The position numbers and the translations under genes were made by a program. Source: Phytohabitans aurantiacus (GTDB lineage: Bacteria > Actinomycetota > Actinomycetes > Mycobacteriales > Micromonosporaceae). Taken from it: DNA of 64,000 nt. The stretch covers positions 26,341 to 90,340 of the forward strand of contig NZ_BSDI01000045.1 in NCBI RefSeq assembly GCF_027923225.1, written 5' to 3'. This document shows, piece by piece, positions 7,587-16,788 of the stretch; within the stretch, counting starts at the first letter, position 1; every line of letters begins with the position of its first letter. The notes under the pieces were generated by a model. It ran no database searches. It was not told where the DNA came from and saw only the letters and a program-made list of their open reading frames with translations.

Positions 7587-9137
7587 CTACGCCCGGATCA
7601 GCCGAAACGCATAGTGGCCTTCGACGCCCGGCCCGCCGATCCGCAGCTCGTACCGGCCGGCGTCGAGCTGGAGCGGCCCGTACCGCGCGCACGTCAGGTT
7701 GTCGCTGGCGACGGTGCCGCCGCCGCGGCGGGTCAGCGTCCACGGCAGCTGGTGGGCGGCGCAATCCTCGGCGACACCCTGCAGGTACACCCGGCCGCCG
7801 CTGGTCAGTACGAGGTCGTAGGTGTCCACCTCACCGATGCCGAGGGTGGCCGTGCCTTTCTCCGGCACGCGGACGTCGAGGTTGATGCCGCGACCGGTGG
7901 AGGCGGTGGGGCTCTTGTCGGGGCTGGCGGGGCCGTTGTCGGAGGTGGCGGGGCTCGCATCGGAGCTGGCGCTGGGGGCCAGCGTGTCCTTCGCGACGGT
8001 CCCGTTTACGGTCGGCGTGCTGCTGGGCTGGGCGCCGTCGCCTTCGCCCTCGGGCTTGCCCAGGCCCGGAAGGAGCACCACGGCCGTGACCACGGCCGCG
8101 AGGGCGAGCGCGACCAGGGCCAGCATCCGGTACGGGATCCGGCGCCGCTCGCCGCGCGCTGGCGCCTCCGTGTCCACAAGGGTCCAGTCGGTCGCGCCGA
8201 GAATCTTGGTCGTCGCCAGTACCGGGTCGCCCGCGTCACCCACGAGGGCCAGCAGCAGCTCCCGGGCGGTGGGCCGCTGCTCCGGCTTCTTGCGCAGGGC
8301 ACGACCGACCAGGTCGCGCAGCCGAGGCTCCAAACCGGACAGATCCGGTTCGTCGGCGATCACCCGCCGCATCAGCTCGTACGGCGTTCCGGTGCCGAAC
8401 GGCGTCCGGCCCGTCGCCGCGTACGTGATCACGCAACCCCACGCGAAGATGTCGGAGGCCGCGGTGATCTTCCCGTCGAACTGCTCCGGCGCCATGTAGG
8501 CGGGCGTGCCGATCAGCGGGCCGGAATCGGTGCGGGCGACCGCGTGGTCCGTGGTGCGGGCGATCCCGAAGTCGATCACCTTCGGGCCCAGCCGGGACAG
8601 CAGCACGTTGCCGGCCTTCAGGTCGCGGTGCACGATGCCGGCGGCGTGGATGCCGTTGAGCGCGGCGACCACCCCGGTCGCCAAACTGTCCAACATGGAC
8701 CCGCGAAGCGGGCCGTCCTGCGCTATCCAGGCGGCCAGCGTCGGGCCCTCGATGAACTCGGTCACCAGGTACGCCACGTCGCCGTCGAGCACGACGTCGA
8801 GCACCTGCGCGGTGCAGAACCGGGCTACCCGCCGGGCCGCCTCCGCCTCCCGGCGGAACCGCGCGCGGTACGTCTCGTCGCGGGCGTATTCGGCGCGGAT
8901 CACCTTGATCGCCACCGGTGCGCCACCGGCGGCGGCGACGTCACGGCCGAGGAAGACCGTGCCCATACCGCCCTCGCCCAGGCGGCCGACGAGCTGGTAC
9001 GGACCGAGGCGGCGCGGGTCGCCCGGCAGCAGCGGCCCAGCGGGGGAAGGCCCGGCGGGCGCGCCGCCCGCCGAGCCTGTCAACGTGCCGGTAGGCACGT
9101 GTGGGTCCACCCCACCTCGCGTCATCGATGTCCTCAC
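7587..9137 (-). CDS. Membrane-anchored Ser/Thr protein kinase (PknB-type catalytic domain)
   Basis: 516 residues; GTG 9137 has GGAG 5 bp upstream, with ATG 9125 an alternative. The kinase domain starts near residue 46. It has the glycine loop GRLGEGGMG (51-59), ATP-anchoring Lys78 in VAIK, catalytic Asp172 in HRDLKAGNVLL, DFG at 189-191 and APEQ. An arginine-containing juxtamembrane stretch and a single membrane helix around residues 332-355 (LALVALALAAVVTAVVLL) precede a Ser/Thr-rich spacer and an extracellular C-terminal beta-rich region with two cysteines (AEDCA, NLTCARYG). The external part resembles bacterial pre-peptidase-like sensor folds rather than PASTA repeats. It forms an operon with the FHA gene. 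Confidence 0.9.
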   Translation of the reverse strand: MRTSMTRGGVDPHVPTGTLTGSAGGAPAGPSPAGPLLPGDPRRLGPYQLVGRLGEGGMGTVFLGRDVAAAGGAPVAIKVIRAEYARDETYRARFRREAEAARRVARFCTAQVLDVVLDGDVAYLVTEFIEGPTLAAWIAQDGPLRGSMLDSLATGVVAALNGIHAAGIVHRDLKAGNVLLSRLGPKVIDFGIARTTDHAVARTDSGPLIGTPAYMAPEQFDGKITAASDIFAWGCVITYAATGRTPFGTGTPYELMRRVIADEPDLSGLEPRLRDLVGRALRKKPEQRPTARELLLALVGDAGDPVLATTKILGATDWTLVDTEAPARGERRRIPYRMLALVALALAAVVTAVVLLPGLGKPEGEGDGAQPSSTPTVNGTVAKDTLAPSASSDASPATSDNGPASPDKSPTASTGRGINLDVRVPEKGTATLGIGEVDTYDLVLTSGGRVYLQGVAEDCAAHQLPWTLTRRGGGTVASDNLTCARYGPLQLDAGRYELRIGGPGVEGHYAFRLIRA

Positions 9138-9188
9138 GGTCGCTCCGTCCGGCGAATTGTAAGCGCGGGCGACCGCCGGTCAGATCCG

Positions 9189-10121
9189 TCAATCGATGGA
9201 GAACCGCAGACCTTCGCTCTCCTTGTTGAGCCAGACGAACCGGTACGCGCCGGCAGCCGGAGCGGTGACCTCGAAGCACGCCTGCCCATCCGGCTTCACC
9301 GTCGAGTTTGGCTGGACGTACACCTGCGCCCGGCTGCAGGAACCAGCGTTGCCGGCCTTGGTGCCGTCGGGCTTCACGAGGGTCAGGTCCCGGTCGAACA
9401 CGTACGTCATTCCGGCGGCGCCCTCGTTGGTGGCCGTGAACGAGATCAAGACGTACTCCTGACCGCTGGGCGCCTGCGCGAGATTCGCCCAGTCGTCGGC
9501 GCGTACCTCACCGCCGGTGACGGTGATGAAGACCTCCTTGCTGCTGCCCCTCGGATACACCCGGCCCTCGACCTTGATCGGCCGTGGCTCCAGCAGGATC
9601 GCACCGTCCGGTCGGGCCAGCGGCACGACAGCCTGCCGAAACCGTGGCTCGCCGACCGTCAGCACCGCCTGCGTCAGGTCGAACTTGTCGTCCACCTCGA
9701 TCGCGATCACTCCGGTCTTGCTGCGCTGCGCCGGCACCTCGGGCAGTTCCGCGTGCGGCTCCGACAGCTCGCCATAGCTGTCGGAGCCGCTGGTCAGGAG
9801 CAGGTCCTCGGTCGGCGTGGCGTCGTCGCGGTCCCGGCTGAGGTTCTGGAATGTCGCGTCGATGGCCACCACCGGTGGCCCGTCGCCGCCGGTCGCGGCC
9901 GGCGACAGCCGGGCCGTTCCAAGGGTCACCTTGAAGCCGCCGTACCAGTAGGAGCGGTTGACCTGCACCTCCGTGGGCTTCGCCGCGGCCGTCGTCGCCG
10001 CGGGCGGCCCGCTGTCGGCGACCGTCTCGGTGCCGTCCCGCTCCGCCGCCCCACAGCCGGACACCGCCATCGCCCCGACCAGCACGGCGGCGATACCGCC
10101 GCCTTTCCGCATCGCGTTCAT
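9189..10121 (-). CDS. Predicted lipoprotein, DUF4352-like
   Basis: About 310 residues from ATG 10121 (ATG 10112 also possible; neither has a clear ribosome site). The N-terminus is a lipoprotein signal: MRKGGG, a hydrophobic stretch, then the lipobox VSGC. A Thr/Ala-rich tether follows. The folded part has two beta-rich halves with motifs such as IDATFQNLSRDRDDATPTEDLLL and VLISFTATNEGAAGMTYVFDRDLTLV, like the DUF4352 immunoglobulin-like family. Two cysteines (GSCSRAQ, QACFEV) are probably bonded. It lies 51 bp upstream of the kinase on the same strand, so it may be part of the same surface-sensing unit. Function unknown. Confidence 0.65.
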   Translation of the reverse strand: MNAMRKGGGIAAVLVGAMAVSGCGAAERDGTETVADSGPPAATTAAAKPTEVQVNRSYWYGGFKVTLGTARLSPAATGGDGPPVVAIDATFQNLSRDRDDATPTEDLLLTSGSDSYGELSEPHAELPEVPAQRSKTGVIAIEVDDKFDLTQAVLTVGEPRFRQAVVPLARPDGAILLEPRPIKVEGRVYPRGSSKEVFITVTGGEVRADDWANLAQAPSGQEYVLISFTATNEGAAGMTYVFDRDLTLVKPDGTKAGNAGSCSRAQVYVQPNSTVKPDGQACFEVTAPAAGAYRFVWLNKESEGLRFSID

Positions 10122-10253
10122 GTTGATGACTGTCGCAGCCGGCGCACACCCGGCGACATGGCCGCGCAGATACAAAGACGCGCTCCCCCGCGACATTCGC
10201 CTTACCTTTTGGACAGTGCCTGTCTCGGGGGTGACCTGACGGTATACAGTAAC

Positions 10254-10267
10254 GAGAACACGTTCTA
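10254..10267 (+). promoter_or_regulatory. KstR-like operator in front of the aldehyde dehydrogenase
   Basis: An inverted repeat AGAAC-AC-GTTCT (10256-10266) matches TNNAACNNGTTNNA at all but one fixed position, 21 bp before the ATG at 10289. A TATACA element (10243-10248) just upstream could be the -10, so bound protein would cover the start region. It is closely related to the palindrome at 6943-6956. Confidence 0.5.
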
Positions 10268-10288
10268 GTTTAGCCTCGAGGAGCGGCG

Positions 10289-11734
<1,446 letters not shown>

Positions 11735-11744
11735 AACACAGGCC

Positions 11745-12821
11745 CTAGCCCACCAGGCGGGCCGCCTCGCGGTCGCGCCAGGCGGTCGCCATCTTCGTGC
11801 GGCCGTTGGTGCGCAGCAGCGAACCTTCGTAGATCCGCGCCCCCACGAACACCATCGCCACCGCGGTCAGCGCCAGGATCCCGAGGGACAGCACCGGCTC
11901 CCAGGCGGCCGCGTCGTCGGCGAACAGCCGGGCCGGCATGGCGGTCGGCGCCGACACCGGCAGGTACGACATGATCGTCATCGCCGTCTGGTTGTCCTGC
12001 AGGACGATCACCGCGATGAAGGGCAGCATCACCGCGATCTGGATGGGCATCGACGCGCCGGCGAGATCTTCCTGGCGGTTGCCCAGCGCGCCGGCGGCGG
12101 CCCACAGCGCCGCCAGCATCACGAAGCCGAGCACGAAGAACGGGATGAACCACCCGATCGCCGGGGCGAGCAGCGACAGCACATTGTCCGGCGCGTCGGC
12201 CAGCCGGGCGCCGACCATGCCCACGAGCGTGATCAGGGCGAGCTGCCCGAACGCGAGCACGGTGCCGCCGATCACCTTGCCGGCCAGGAGCACGCGCACC
12301 GGAATCGTCGCGATGAGGATCTCCACGACACGGGTCTGCTTCTCCTCGGTGACGCTCTGGGCGATCTGCAGGCCGAACGTGAGCGAGGTGGCGAAGAAGA
12401 CGAACCCGAACGCGTACGGGATCAGGAACGCCAGCACGGGGTCGACCGCGTTCGGGTCGAGCAGTTGCACAGCCGGCTGCTGGCTGAGCGCTTCGACCAC
12501 GTCGTCGGGCTCGTCGTCCATCGCGAGTACCCGCGGGCCGGCGACCACGGCCGCGTCGACGTCGCCGTCGCGGACCAGCCGCTCGGCCGCCGCGTCGTCG
12601 GCGACGGTACGCACATCGAGGCCGGCGTCGGTCAGCGCGGTCGCGGTCGGTCCGGCGACCACGGCCACCGACTGCGGCCCACCGGCGAAGATGCCGGGCA
12701 GGACGGTCCCGGCGATCGCGATCAGCAGGAAGATGCCGGTACTCCACAGGAACGCCTTGTCGCGCAGCTTAACCCGGATCTCCCGGGCGGCGACGAGGCG
12801 GACGGTGTCGAACGTGGTCAT
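11745..12821 (-). CDS. ABC-2 type exporter permease (NatB-like)
   Basis: 358 residues from ATG 12821, overlapping the ATPase stop by 4 nt (ATGA). An amphipathic N-terminus (AAREIRVKLRDKAF) leads to a first membrane helix, then a large external domain (~residues 45-170). A cluster of five further helices follows in the C-terminal half (FLIPYAFGFVFFATSLTFGL, LTGVIGGT-type and FIPFFVLGFVMLAALWAAAG segments). The sequence EEKQTRVVEILIATIPVRVLLAGK is the conserved coupling region of NatB/YhaP-like permeases, which pump Na+ or drugs. It pairs with the ATPase next to it, and the adjacent two-component system may control both. Confidence 0.85.
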   Translation of the reverse strand: MTTFDTVRLVAAREIRVKLRDKAFLWSTGIFLLIAIAGTVLPGIFAGGPQSVAVVAGPTATALTDAGLDVRTVADDAAAERLVRDGDVDAAVVAGPRVLAMDDEPDDVVEALSQQPAVQLLDPNAVDPVLAFLIPYAFGFVFFATSLTFGLQIAQSVTEEKQTRVVEILIATIPVRVLLAGKVIGGTVLAFGQLALITLVGMVGARLADAPDNVLSLLAPAIGWFIPFFVLGFVMLAALWAAAGALGNRQEDLAGASMPIQIAVMLPFIAVIVLQDNQTAMTIMSYLPVSAPTAMPARLFADDAAAWEPVLSLGILALTAVAMVFVGARIYEGSLLRTNGRTKMATAWRDREAARLVG

Positions 12822-13753
12822 CGGGCGACCTCTCGGAAGATCTCGGCAAGGGACGGGGCGACCGGGCCGAAGGCGCGCACCGGCCCGCGGGCGAGCGCTT
12901 CCCGCAGTACGGCCTGGTCCTCGGTCCCGGCGGCTTCGTTCTCGCGTCCGGCGGCTTCGTTCTCGCGTCCGGCGGCAAGGTCGAACACCGCGCGCGGCCC
13001 GTCGAGGTCGACCACGGTCACGCCGGGCTGGTCGCGCAGCCAACCGGCGTCGCCGTCGACCCTTATCTCGTACCTGGGCAGGGTGAACGCCGCGCGGAGT
13101 TCGTCGCGGCGGCCGGCGGCGAGGATGGCGCCGTCGCCGATGACGACCAGGTCGTCGCAGAGCCGCTCGACCACGTCGAGCTGGTGGCTGGAGAACAGCA
13201 CCGGTACGCCGCGGGCAGTCTGCTCGCGCAGCACGGCCATGACGGTGTCCACGGCGATCGGATCGAGGCCGGAGAACGGCTCGTCGAGGACCAGCAGCTC
13301 CGGCTCGTGTACCAGCGCGGCCGCGATCTGGGCGCGCTGCTGGTTGCCCAGCGACAGCTTCTCGAGCTGCTCGTCCGCCCGCTCGCCGATTCCGAGCCGG
13401 TCGACCAGCCCGGTGATGTTCCGCGCGACCGCGCCGGCGGTCAGACCGTGCAGCCGGCCGAGGTACGTCAGCTGGTCCCGGATGGTCATCTTCGGGTAGA
13501 GCCCGCGCTCCTCCGGCATGTAGCCGAACCGCCGCCGATGCTCCCGGGTCAGGTGGGCGCCGCCCCAGGTCACCGAGCCGGAGTCGGCGGCGAGCACGCC
13601 GAGGATGATCCGCATGGCGGTGGTCTTGCCGGCGCCGTTGGCGCCGACGAACCCGGTCAGCCGTCCGGGCGCCACGTCGAACGTGACGTCCTTGAGCGCC
13701 TGCCGCCCGCCGAAGGCCCGGTTCAGCCCGTCGAGACGGAGCAACTGTGTCAT
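12818..13753 (-). CDS. ABC transporter ATP-binding protein (NatA-like)
   Basis: 311 residues from ATG 13753. Walker A is GANGAGKTT, the signature LSLGNQQRAQ and Walker B LLVLDEPFSGLDP, with the switch His in SSHQL. The C-terminal ~80 residues form the extension typical of exporter ATPases, ending AEIFREVAR. Within it a perfect 21-bp tandem duplication (12931-12951 and 12952-12972) yields a repeated Gly-Arg-Glu-Asn-Glu-Ala-Ala. The gene partners with the overlapping permease and is separated from the response regulator by 81 bp that also carry no other gene. Confidence 0.92.
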   Translation of the reverse strand: MTQLLRLDGLNRAFGGRQALKDVTFDVAPGRLTGFVGANGAGKTTAMRIILGVLAADSGSVTWGGAHLTREHRRRFGYMPEERGLYPKMTIRDQLTYLGRLHGLTAGAVARNITGLVDRLGIGERADEQLEKLSLGNQQRAQIAAALVHEPELLVLDEPFSGLDPIAVDTVMAVLREQTARGVPVLFSSHQLDVVERLCDDLVVIGDGAILAAGRRDELRAAFTLPRYEIRVDGDAGWLRDQPGVTVVDLDGPRAVFDLAAGRENEAAGRENEAAGTEDQAVLREALARGPVRAFGPVAPSLAEIFREVAR

Positions 13754-13834
13754 GGCTCGACGCTATGCGGGCCCACACGGCGCCGCGTCCGGCGCCGGAT
13801 GGATCACCGGGGTCCGTCGCGCGACGGACCCGCC

Positions 13835-14491
13835 TCATCCGCCGGGCGTGACCACCTTGTGCTCGTACGCGAACACGACCGCCTGGGTGCGGTCGCGCAG
13901 GCCCAGCTTGGCCAGTACCCGGCTGACGTGGGTCTTGACCGTGGCCTCGCCGAGGTAGAGCGCGGCGGCGATCTCGGCGTTGGTCGCGCCGCTGGCCAGC
14001 AGCACCAGTACCTCGTGCTCGCGCGGGGTCAGCTCGGACAGGCGCGCGCCGTCGGTGCGGGTGGCCCCGCCCGGCCTGGTGAACGTCGCGATGACCCGGC
14101 GGGTGATCTCGGGTGCCAGCAGCGCGTCGCCCCGGGCCACCACGCGGATGGCGTCGACGAGGGCCTCCGGCGTGCCGTTCTTGAGCAGGAATCCGCTGGC
14201 GCCGGCCTGCAACGCGGAGAACAGGTAGTCGTCGCGGTCGAACGTGGTGAGGATCAGCACCGCGGGACCGGCGTCGGCGGCCACGATCCGGCGGGTTGCC
14301 TCCAGCCCGTCGACGCCCGGCATCTCCACGTCCATCAGCACCACGTCGGGGCCGGTGCGGGCCGCGAGGTCGACCGCCTGCGCCCCGTCGGCCGCCTCAC
14401 CGACCACCTCGACGTCGTCTTCCGCCTCCAGGATCACCCGGAACCCGGTCCGCACCAGGTGGTGGTCGTCGGCCAGCAGTACCCGGATCAC
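13835..14491 (-). CDS. NarL/LuxR-family response regulator
   Basis: 218 residues; GTG 14491 overlaps the kinase stop by 4 nt. The receiver domain has the acidic pair DD (8-9), phospho-acceptor Asp54 in LMDVEMPG, Thr in LILTTFD and Lys in GFLLKN. The C-terminal HTH runs from LTPREHEVLVLLASGATNAEIAAALYLGEATVKTHV, which is the LuxR consensus. With the overlapping histidine kinase it forms a two-component system, and its position next to the NatAB-type exporter makes that exporter its likely target. Confidence 0.93.
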   Translation of the reverse strand: MIRVLLADDHHLVRTGFRVILEAEDDVEVVGEAADGAQAVDLAARTGPDVVLMDVEMPGVDGLEATRRIVAADAGPAVLILTTFDRDDYLFSALQAGASGFLLKNGTPEALVDAIRVVARGDALLAPEITRRVIATFTRPGGATRTDGARLSELTPREHEVLVLLASGATNAEIAAALYLGEATVKTHVSRVLAKLGLRDRTQAVVFAYEHKVVTPGG

Positions 14492-15768
14492 GCCGGCACC
14501 GCCTCGGCGTGGGCGAGCGGGAAGCGGGCCCGTACCCGATAGCCGCCGTCGGCCCGGGACCCGGCCTCCAGCGTGCCGTCGTGCGCGGTGACACGCTCCC
14601 GCATGCCGATGAGGCCCAGCCCGACCCCGGCGGTCGCGCCCGGTGGCGCGCCTCGACCGTCGTCCGTGACGTCGATCTCCAGCTCGGCGGTGTGGTACCG
14701 CACGCGCACGTCGAGGGCGGACGCGTTCGCGTGCTTGAGCGCGTTCGTGACCGCCTCCTGCACGATCCGGTACGCCGCCTGGGACAGCGACTCGGGCAGC
14801 GGGACCGGCTCACCGTACACGCCGAGCGTCGCCGCGAGCCCGGCGTCCCGGGCGTTGCTCACCAACTCGTCGACGCGGTCCACGCCGGAGCCGGTGGGCC
14901 GCTCGTCCGGTGTGCCACCGGTCGCCCGCAGCAGGCTGAGCATGCGGCGCAGCTCCTCGACCGCGGTGCGGGCGCCCTGCTCGACCGCGGCGAGGGCGGT
15001 GCGGGCCTTGCCCAGGTCCTTTTCCATCACCCGGCGTGCGGCCGCGGCCTGCACACCCATCACCGACACGTGGTGCGCGACCACGTCGTGCAGCTCACGG
15101 GCGATACGTACCCTTTCGCCCATGATCGCGCGCTCGCCGGCCTCCGCCGCCAGCCGTCGCAGCTCCTCCGCCTGTACCTCCAGCAGGTGCTGGCGGCGGG
15201 CGGAGATCCAGGCAGCCTCACCGAAGAAGATGGCGAACCCGAAGAACAGCGCGTTCAGCAGTACCCCGTTGATGATGGTCGCGAGCAGCGGCTCCAGCGG
15301 GCCGGCGGCGTCCTCGAAGGCGTCGGCGGGCAGGTCGGCCGCCGTCTGGGCGATCGCGATGCCAAGCCAGGTGAACATCGCGGCGACGATGCCGATCTGC
15401 GCCCATCGGGCCCGCGCCCGGTCGCGATCCCACGCGCCGAGCGTGTAGATGGCGGCGGAGAGGGCACCGTTGGCGATCTGCTGCTCCGGCGAGTGGCGGA
15501 CCTGCGCGCCGATGAAGGCGATGGAGATCACGATCGCGGCGGCGGCCGGCCACCGCCGGCGCACCGCCAGCGGCAGCGTGACCGCGAGCGTCCACAGGAC
15601 CTGCTCCGGGCGGCTCGGCACGTCGTCACCGAAGAACATGCCGGCGCTCGTGGACAGCACGAGGTTGAACAGGGCGACGGCCGCGACCGCCACCCCGATG
15701 ACGACGTCGTTGCGCAGCTGTCTGGCGGTCGGCCCGGGCCGGCGCCACGCCGTCGGTTCCACACTCAT
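14488..15768 (-). CDS. NarL-type sensor histidine kinase
   Basis: About 426 residues from ATG 15768 (GTG 15789 possible). The N-terminal half has several membrane helices (VVIGVAVAAVALFNLVLS, WTLAVTLPLAV, AAAIVISIAFIG and two more), without an obvious external sensor domain. The HisKA_3 phospho-acceptor region is IARELHDVVAHHVSVMGVQ with the H-D-x-V-A-H motif. The HATPase_c domain contains VQEAVTNALKHA (N box) and DDGRGAP/GLGLIGMRERV (G boxes). It phosphorylates the regulator encoded by the overlapping next gene. The stimulus may be envelope stress sensed within the membrane, as in LiaS/VraS-like kinases. Confidence 0.92.
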   Translation of the reverse strand: MSVEPTAWRRPGPTARQLRNDVVIGVAVAAVALFNLVLSTSAGMFFGDDVPSRPEQVLWTLAVTLPLAVRRRWPAAAAIVISIAFIGAQVRHSPEQQIANGALSAAIYTLGAWDRDRARARWAQIGIVAAMFTWLGIAIAQTAADLPADAFEDAAGPLEPLLATIINGVLLNALFFGFAIFFGEAAWISARRQHLLEVQAEELRRLAAEAGERAIMGERVRIARELHDVVAHHVSVMGVQAAAARRVMEKDLGKARTALAAVEQGARTAVEELRRMLSLLRATGGTPDERPTGSGVDRVDELVSNARDAGLAATLGVYGEPVPLPESLSQAAYRIVQEAVTNALKHANASALDVRVRYHTAELEIDVTDDGRGAPPGATAGVGLGLIGMRERVTAHDGTLEAGSRADGGYRVRARFPLAHAEAVPA

Positions 15769-15814
15769 GCCCGCGACGATGGCACACACCGCCCACCGGC
15801 CGCGAACCCCTTAC

Positions 15815-16030
15815 CTAGAAGGTGCCCTTGCCCGCGTTCGGGTTCTTCGGGTCTTCCGCGTTCGATGTGTTGCCGCCCTTGTTGACGCAGTCCCAGCCGC
15901 CCGCGGTCTTGGTGGCCACCTGGCCGCCGGGGCAGTTGATCGGTGCCGCCGACGCCGGGCTGACGCTCACGAGCGTGGCGGCGAGAAACGCCAGGAAGGC
16001 GAGGACGATGAACAGGATGCGCTTGCGCAT
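15815..16030 (-). CDS. Small secreted protein, unknown function
   Basis: 71 residues from ATG 16030, with a very strong GGGGGAG ribosome site 4 bp upstream. Basic MRKR start, a long hydrophobic core (ILFIVLAFLAFLAATLV) and a probable cleavage after ASA leave a mature peptide of about 43 residues. It has two cysteines (INCPGG, WDCVNKGG) and a Asn/Lys/Gly-rich tail. No family recognised. Its good signal, strong ribosome site and two-cysteine core support a real gene. Confidence 0.65.
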   Translation of the reverse strand: MRKRILFIVLAFLAFLAATLVSVSPASAAPINCPGGQVATKTAGGWDCVNKGGNTSNAEDPKNPNAGKGTF

Positions 16031-16209
16031 GGCTCCCCCAATCGACTCTTCCCCACTTGCAGACTGCAGCCGTCAGGAAGCAACGACAACATCCTGACGA
16101 CTACGGTCCGTCACCAAACGGCAGCAAACTGCGCGCCAACGTCTGGGTTTACCCGCAAATGGGCCGATCTCAGGTCATGCGAACGGGTTCACCGCTCCCC
16201 GAGGGCGCG

Positions 16210-16623
16210 CTACGGGAGCGGGGTCATGGCGACCACGCGGCCGCTCCATGGGCAGTACCGGTCACTGGTCAGGGTGCCGTTCTCGACGTCGGACGGCAGC
16301 CCGTCGCACAGCTCGATGGTGAAGTCGGCGAACTCGACGTCGTTCGGGTCGATGTGCCAGCTGTAGCCCACGTTGTACTCAGGACCTGAGCGGTCGATCA
16401 GGCCGTTCGGGAACTGGTCGCTCGCACCCGACAGGCTGTCGAACGCGGCCGCGATGTCGGCCGCCTCGACGAGGTGGATGCGGTAGTTCTCGCTGCCCGC
16501 GCCTCCGGTGACTTTCACCGTCGCCACATACTCCGTGGCGGCCGCCATCGCCGCCGACGGAGCGAAGAGCGTGCTCGCCGTCAGCGCGAGAATCGACAGG
16601 GCAATGGTGATTCGTGCTCGCAT
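16210..16623 (-). CDS. Secreted BP74-like domain protein
   Basis: 137 residues; ATG 16623 follows GGGGAGG at 6 bp. Signal peptide to about residue 28 (APSAAMAAA). The mature part matches, in order, the BP74 N-terminal-domain pattern: a strand YRIHLVEAADIAAAFDSL, then NVGYSWHIDPNDVEFADF, IELCDGLPSDVE, and RYCPWSGRVV near the end, with the conserved cysteine pair. BP74 was first described as a secreted Dictyostelium protein, and bacterial copies are small secreted proteins of unknown role. The assignment rests on pattern recall of these motifs, not on an alignment. Confidence 0.6.
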   Translation of the reverse strand: MRARITIALSILALTASTLFAPSAAMAAATEYVATVKVTGGAGSENYRIHLVEAADIAAAFDSLSGASDQFPNGLIDRSGPEYNVGYSWHIDPNDVEFADFTIELCDGLPSDVENGTLTSDRYCPWSGRVVAMTPLP

Positions 16624-16788
16624 GGCGCCTCCCCAGGACCAAAGCTCGATTCGCTTCAATGTACCCCTGATCACTCCTTGGAGTGAATGGCGTCCGCGTG
16701 TCTCCCGCCACAATCAGTACAGTCGCCGCTACTTAGTGCAACGTGTCGTGAACAGTCTGACCGAAGCGACCGGCAAAGGGAGCACGCG

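Noticed and set aside
10201..10250. A full -35/-10 promoter before the aldehyde dehydrogenase
   Set aside because: TTGGAC and TATACA are about 28 bp apart, too far for a normal promoter. Only the operator is listed.
7614..10268. An 884-residue open frame on the + strand opposite the kinase and lipoprotein genes
   Set aside because: High GC makes long antisense frames common. The protein is Arg/Gly/His-rich with no domain, while the opposite strand has clear kinase and lipoprotein motifs.
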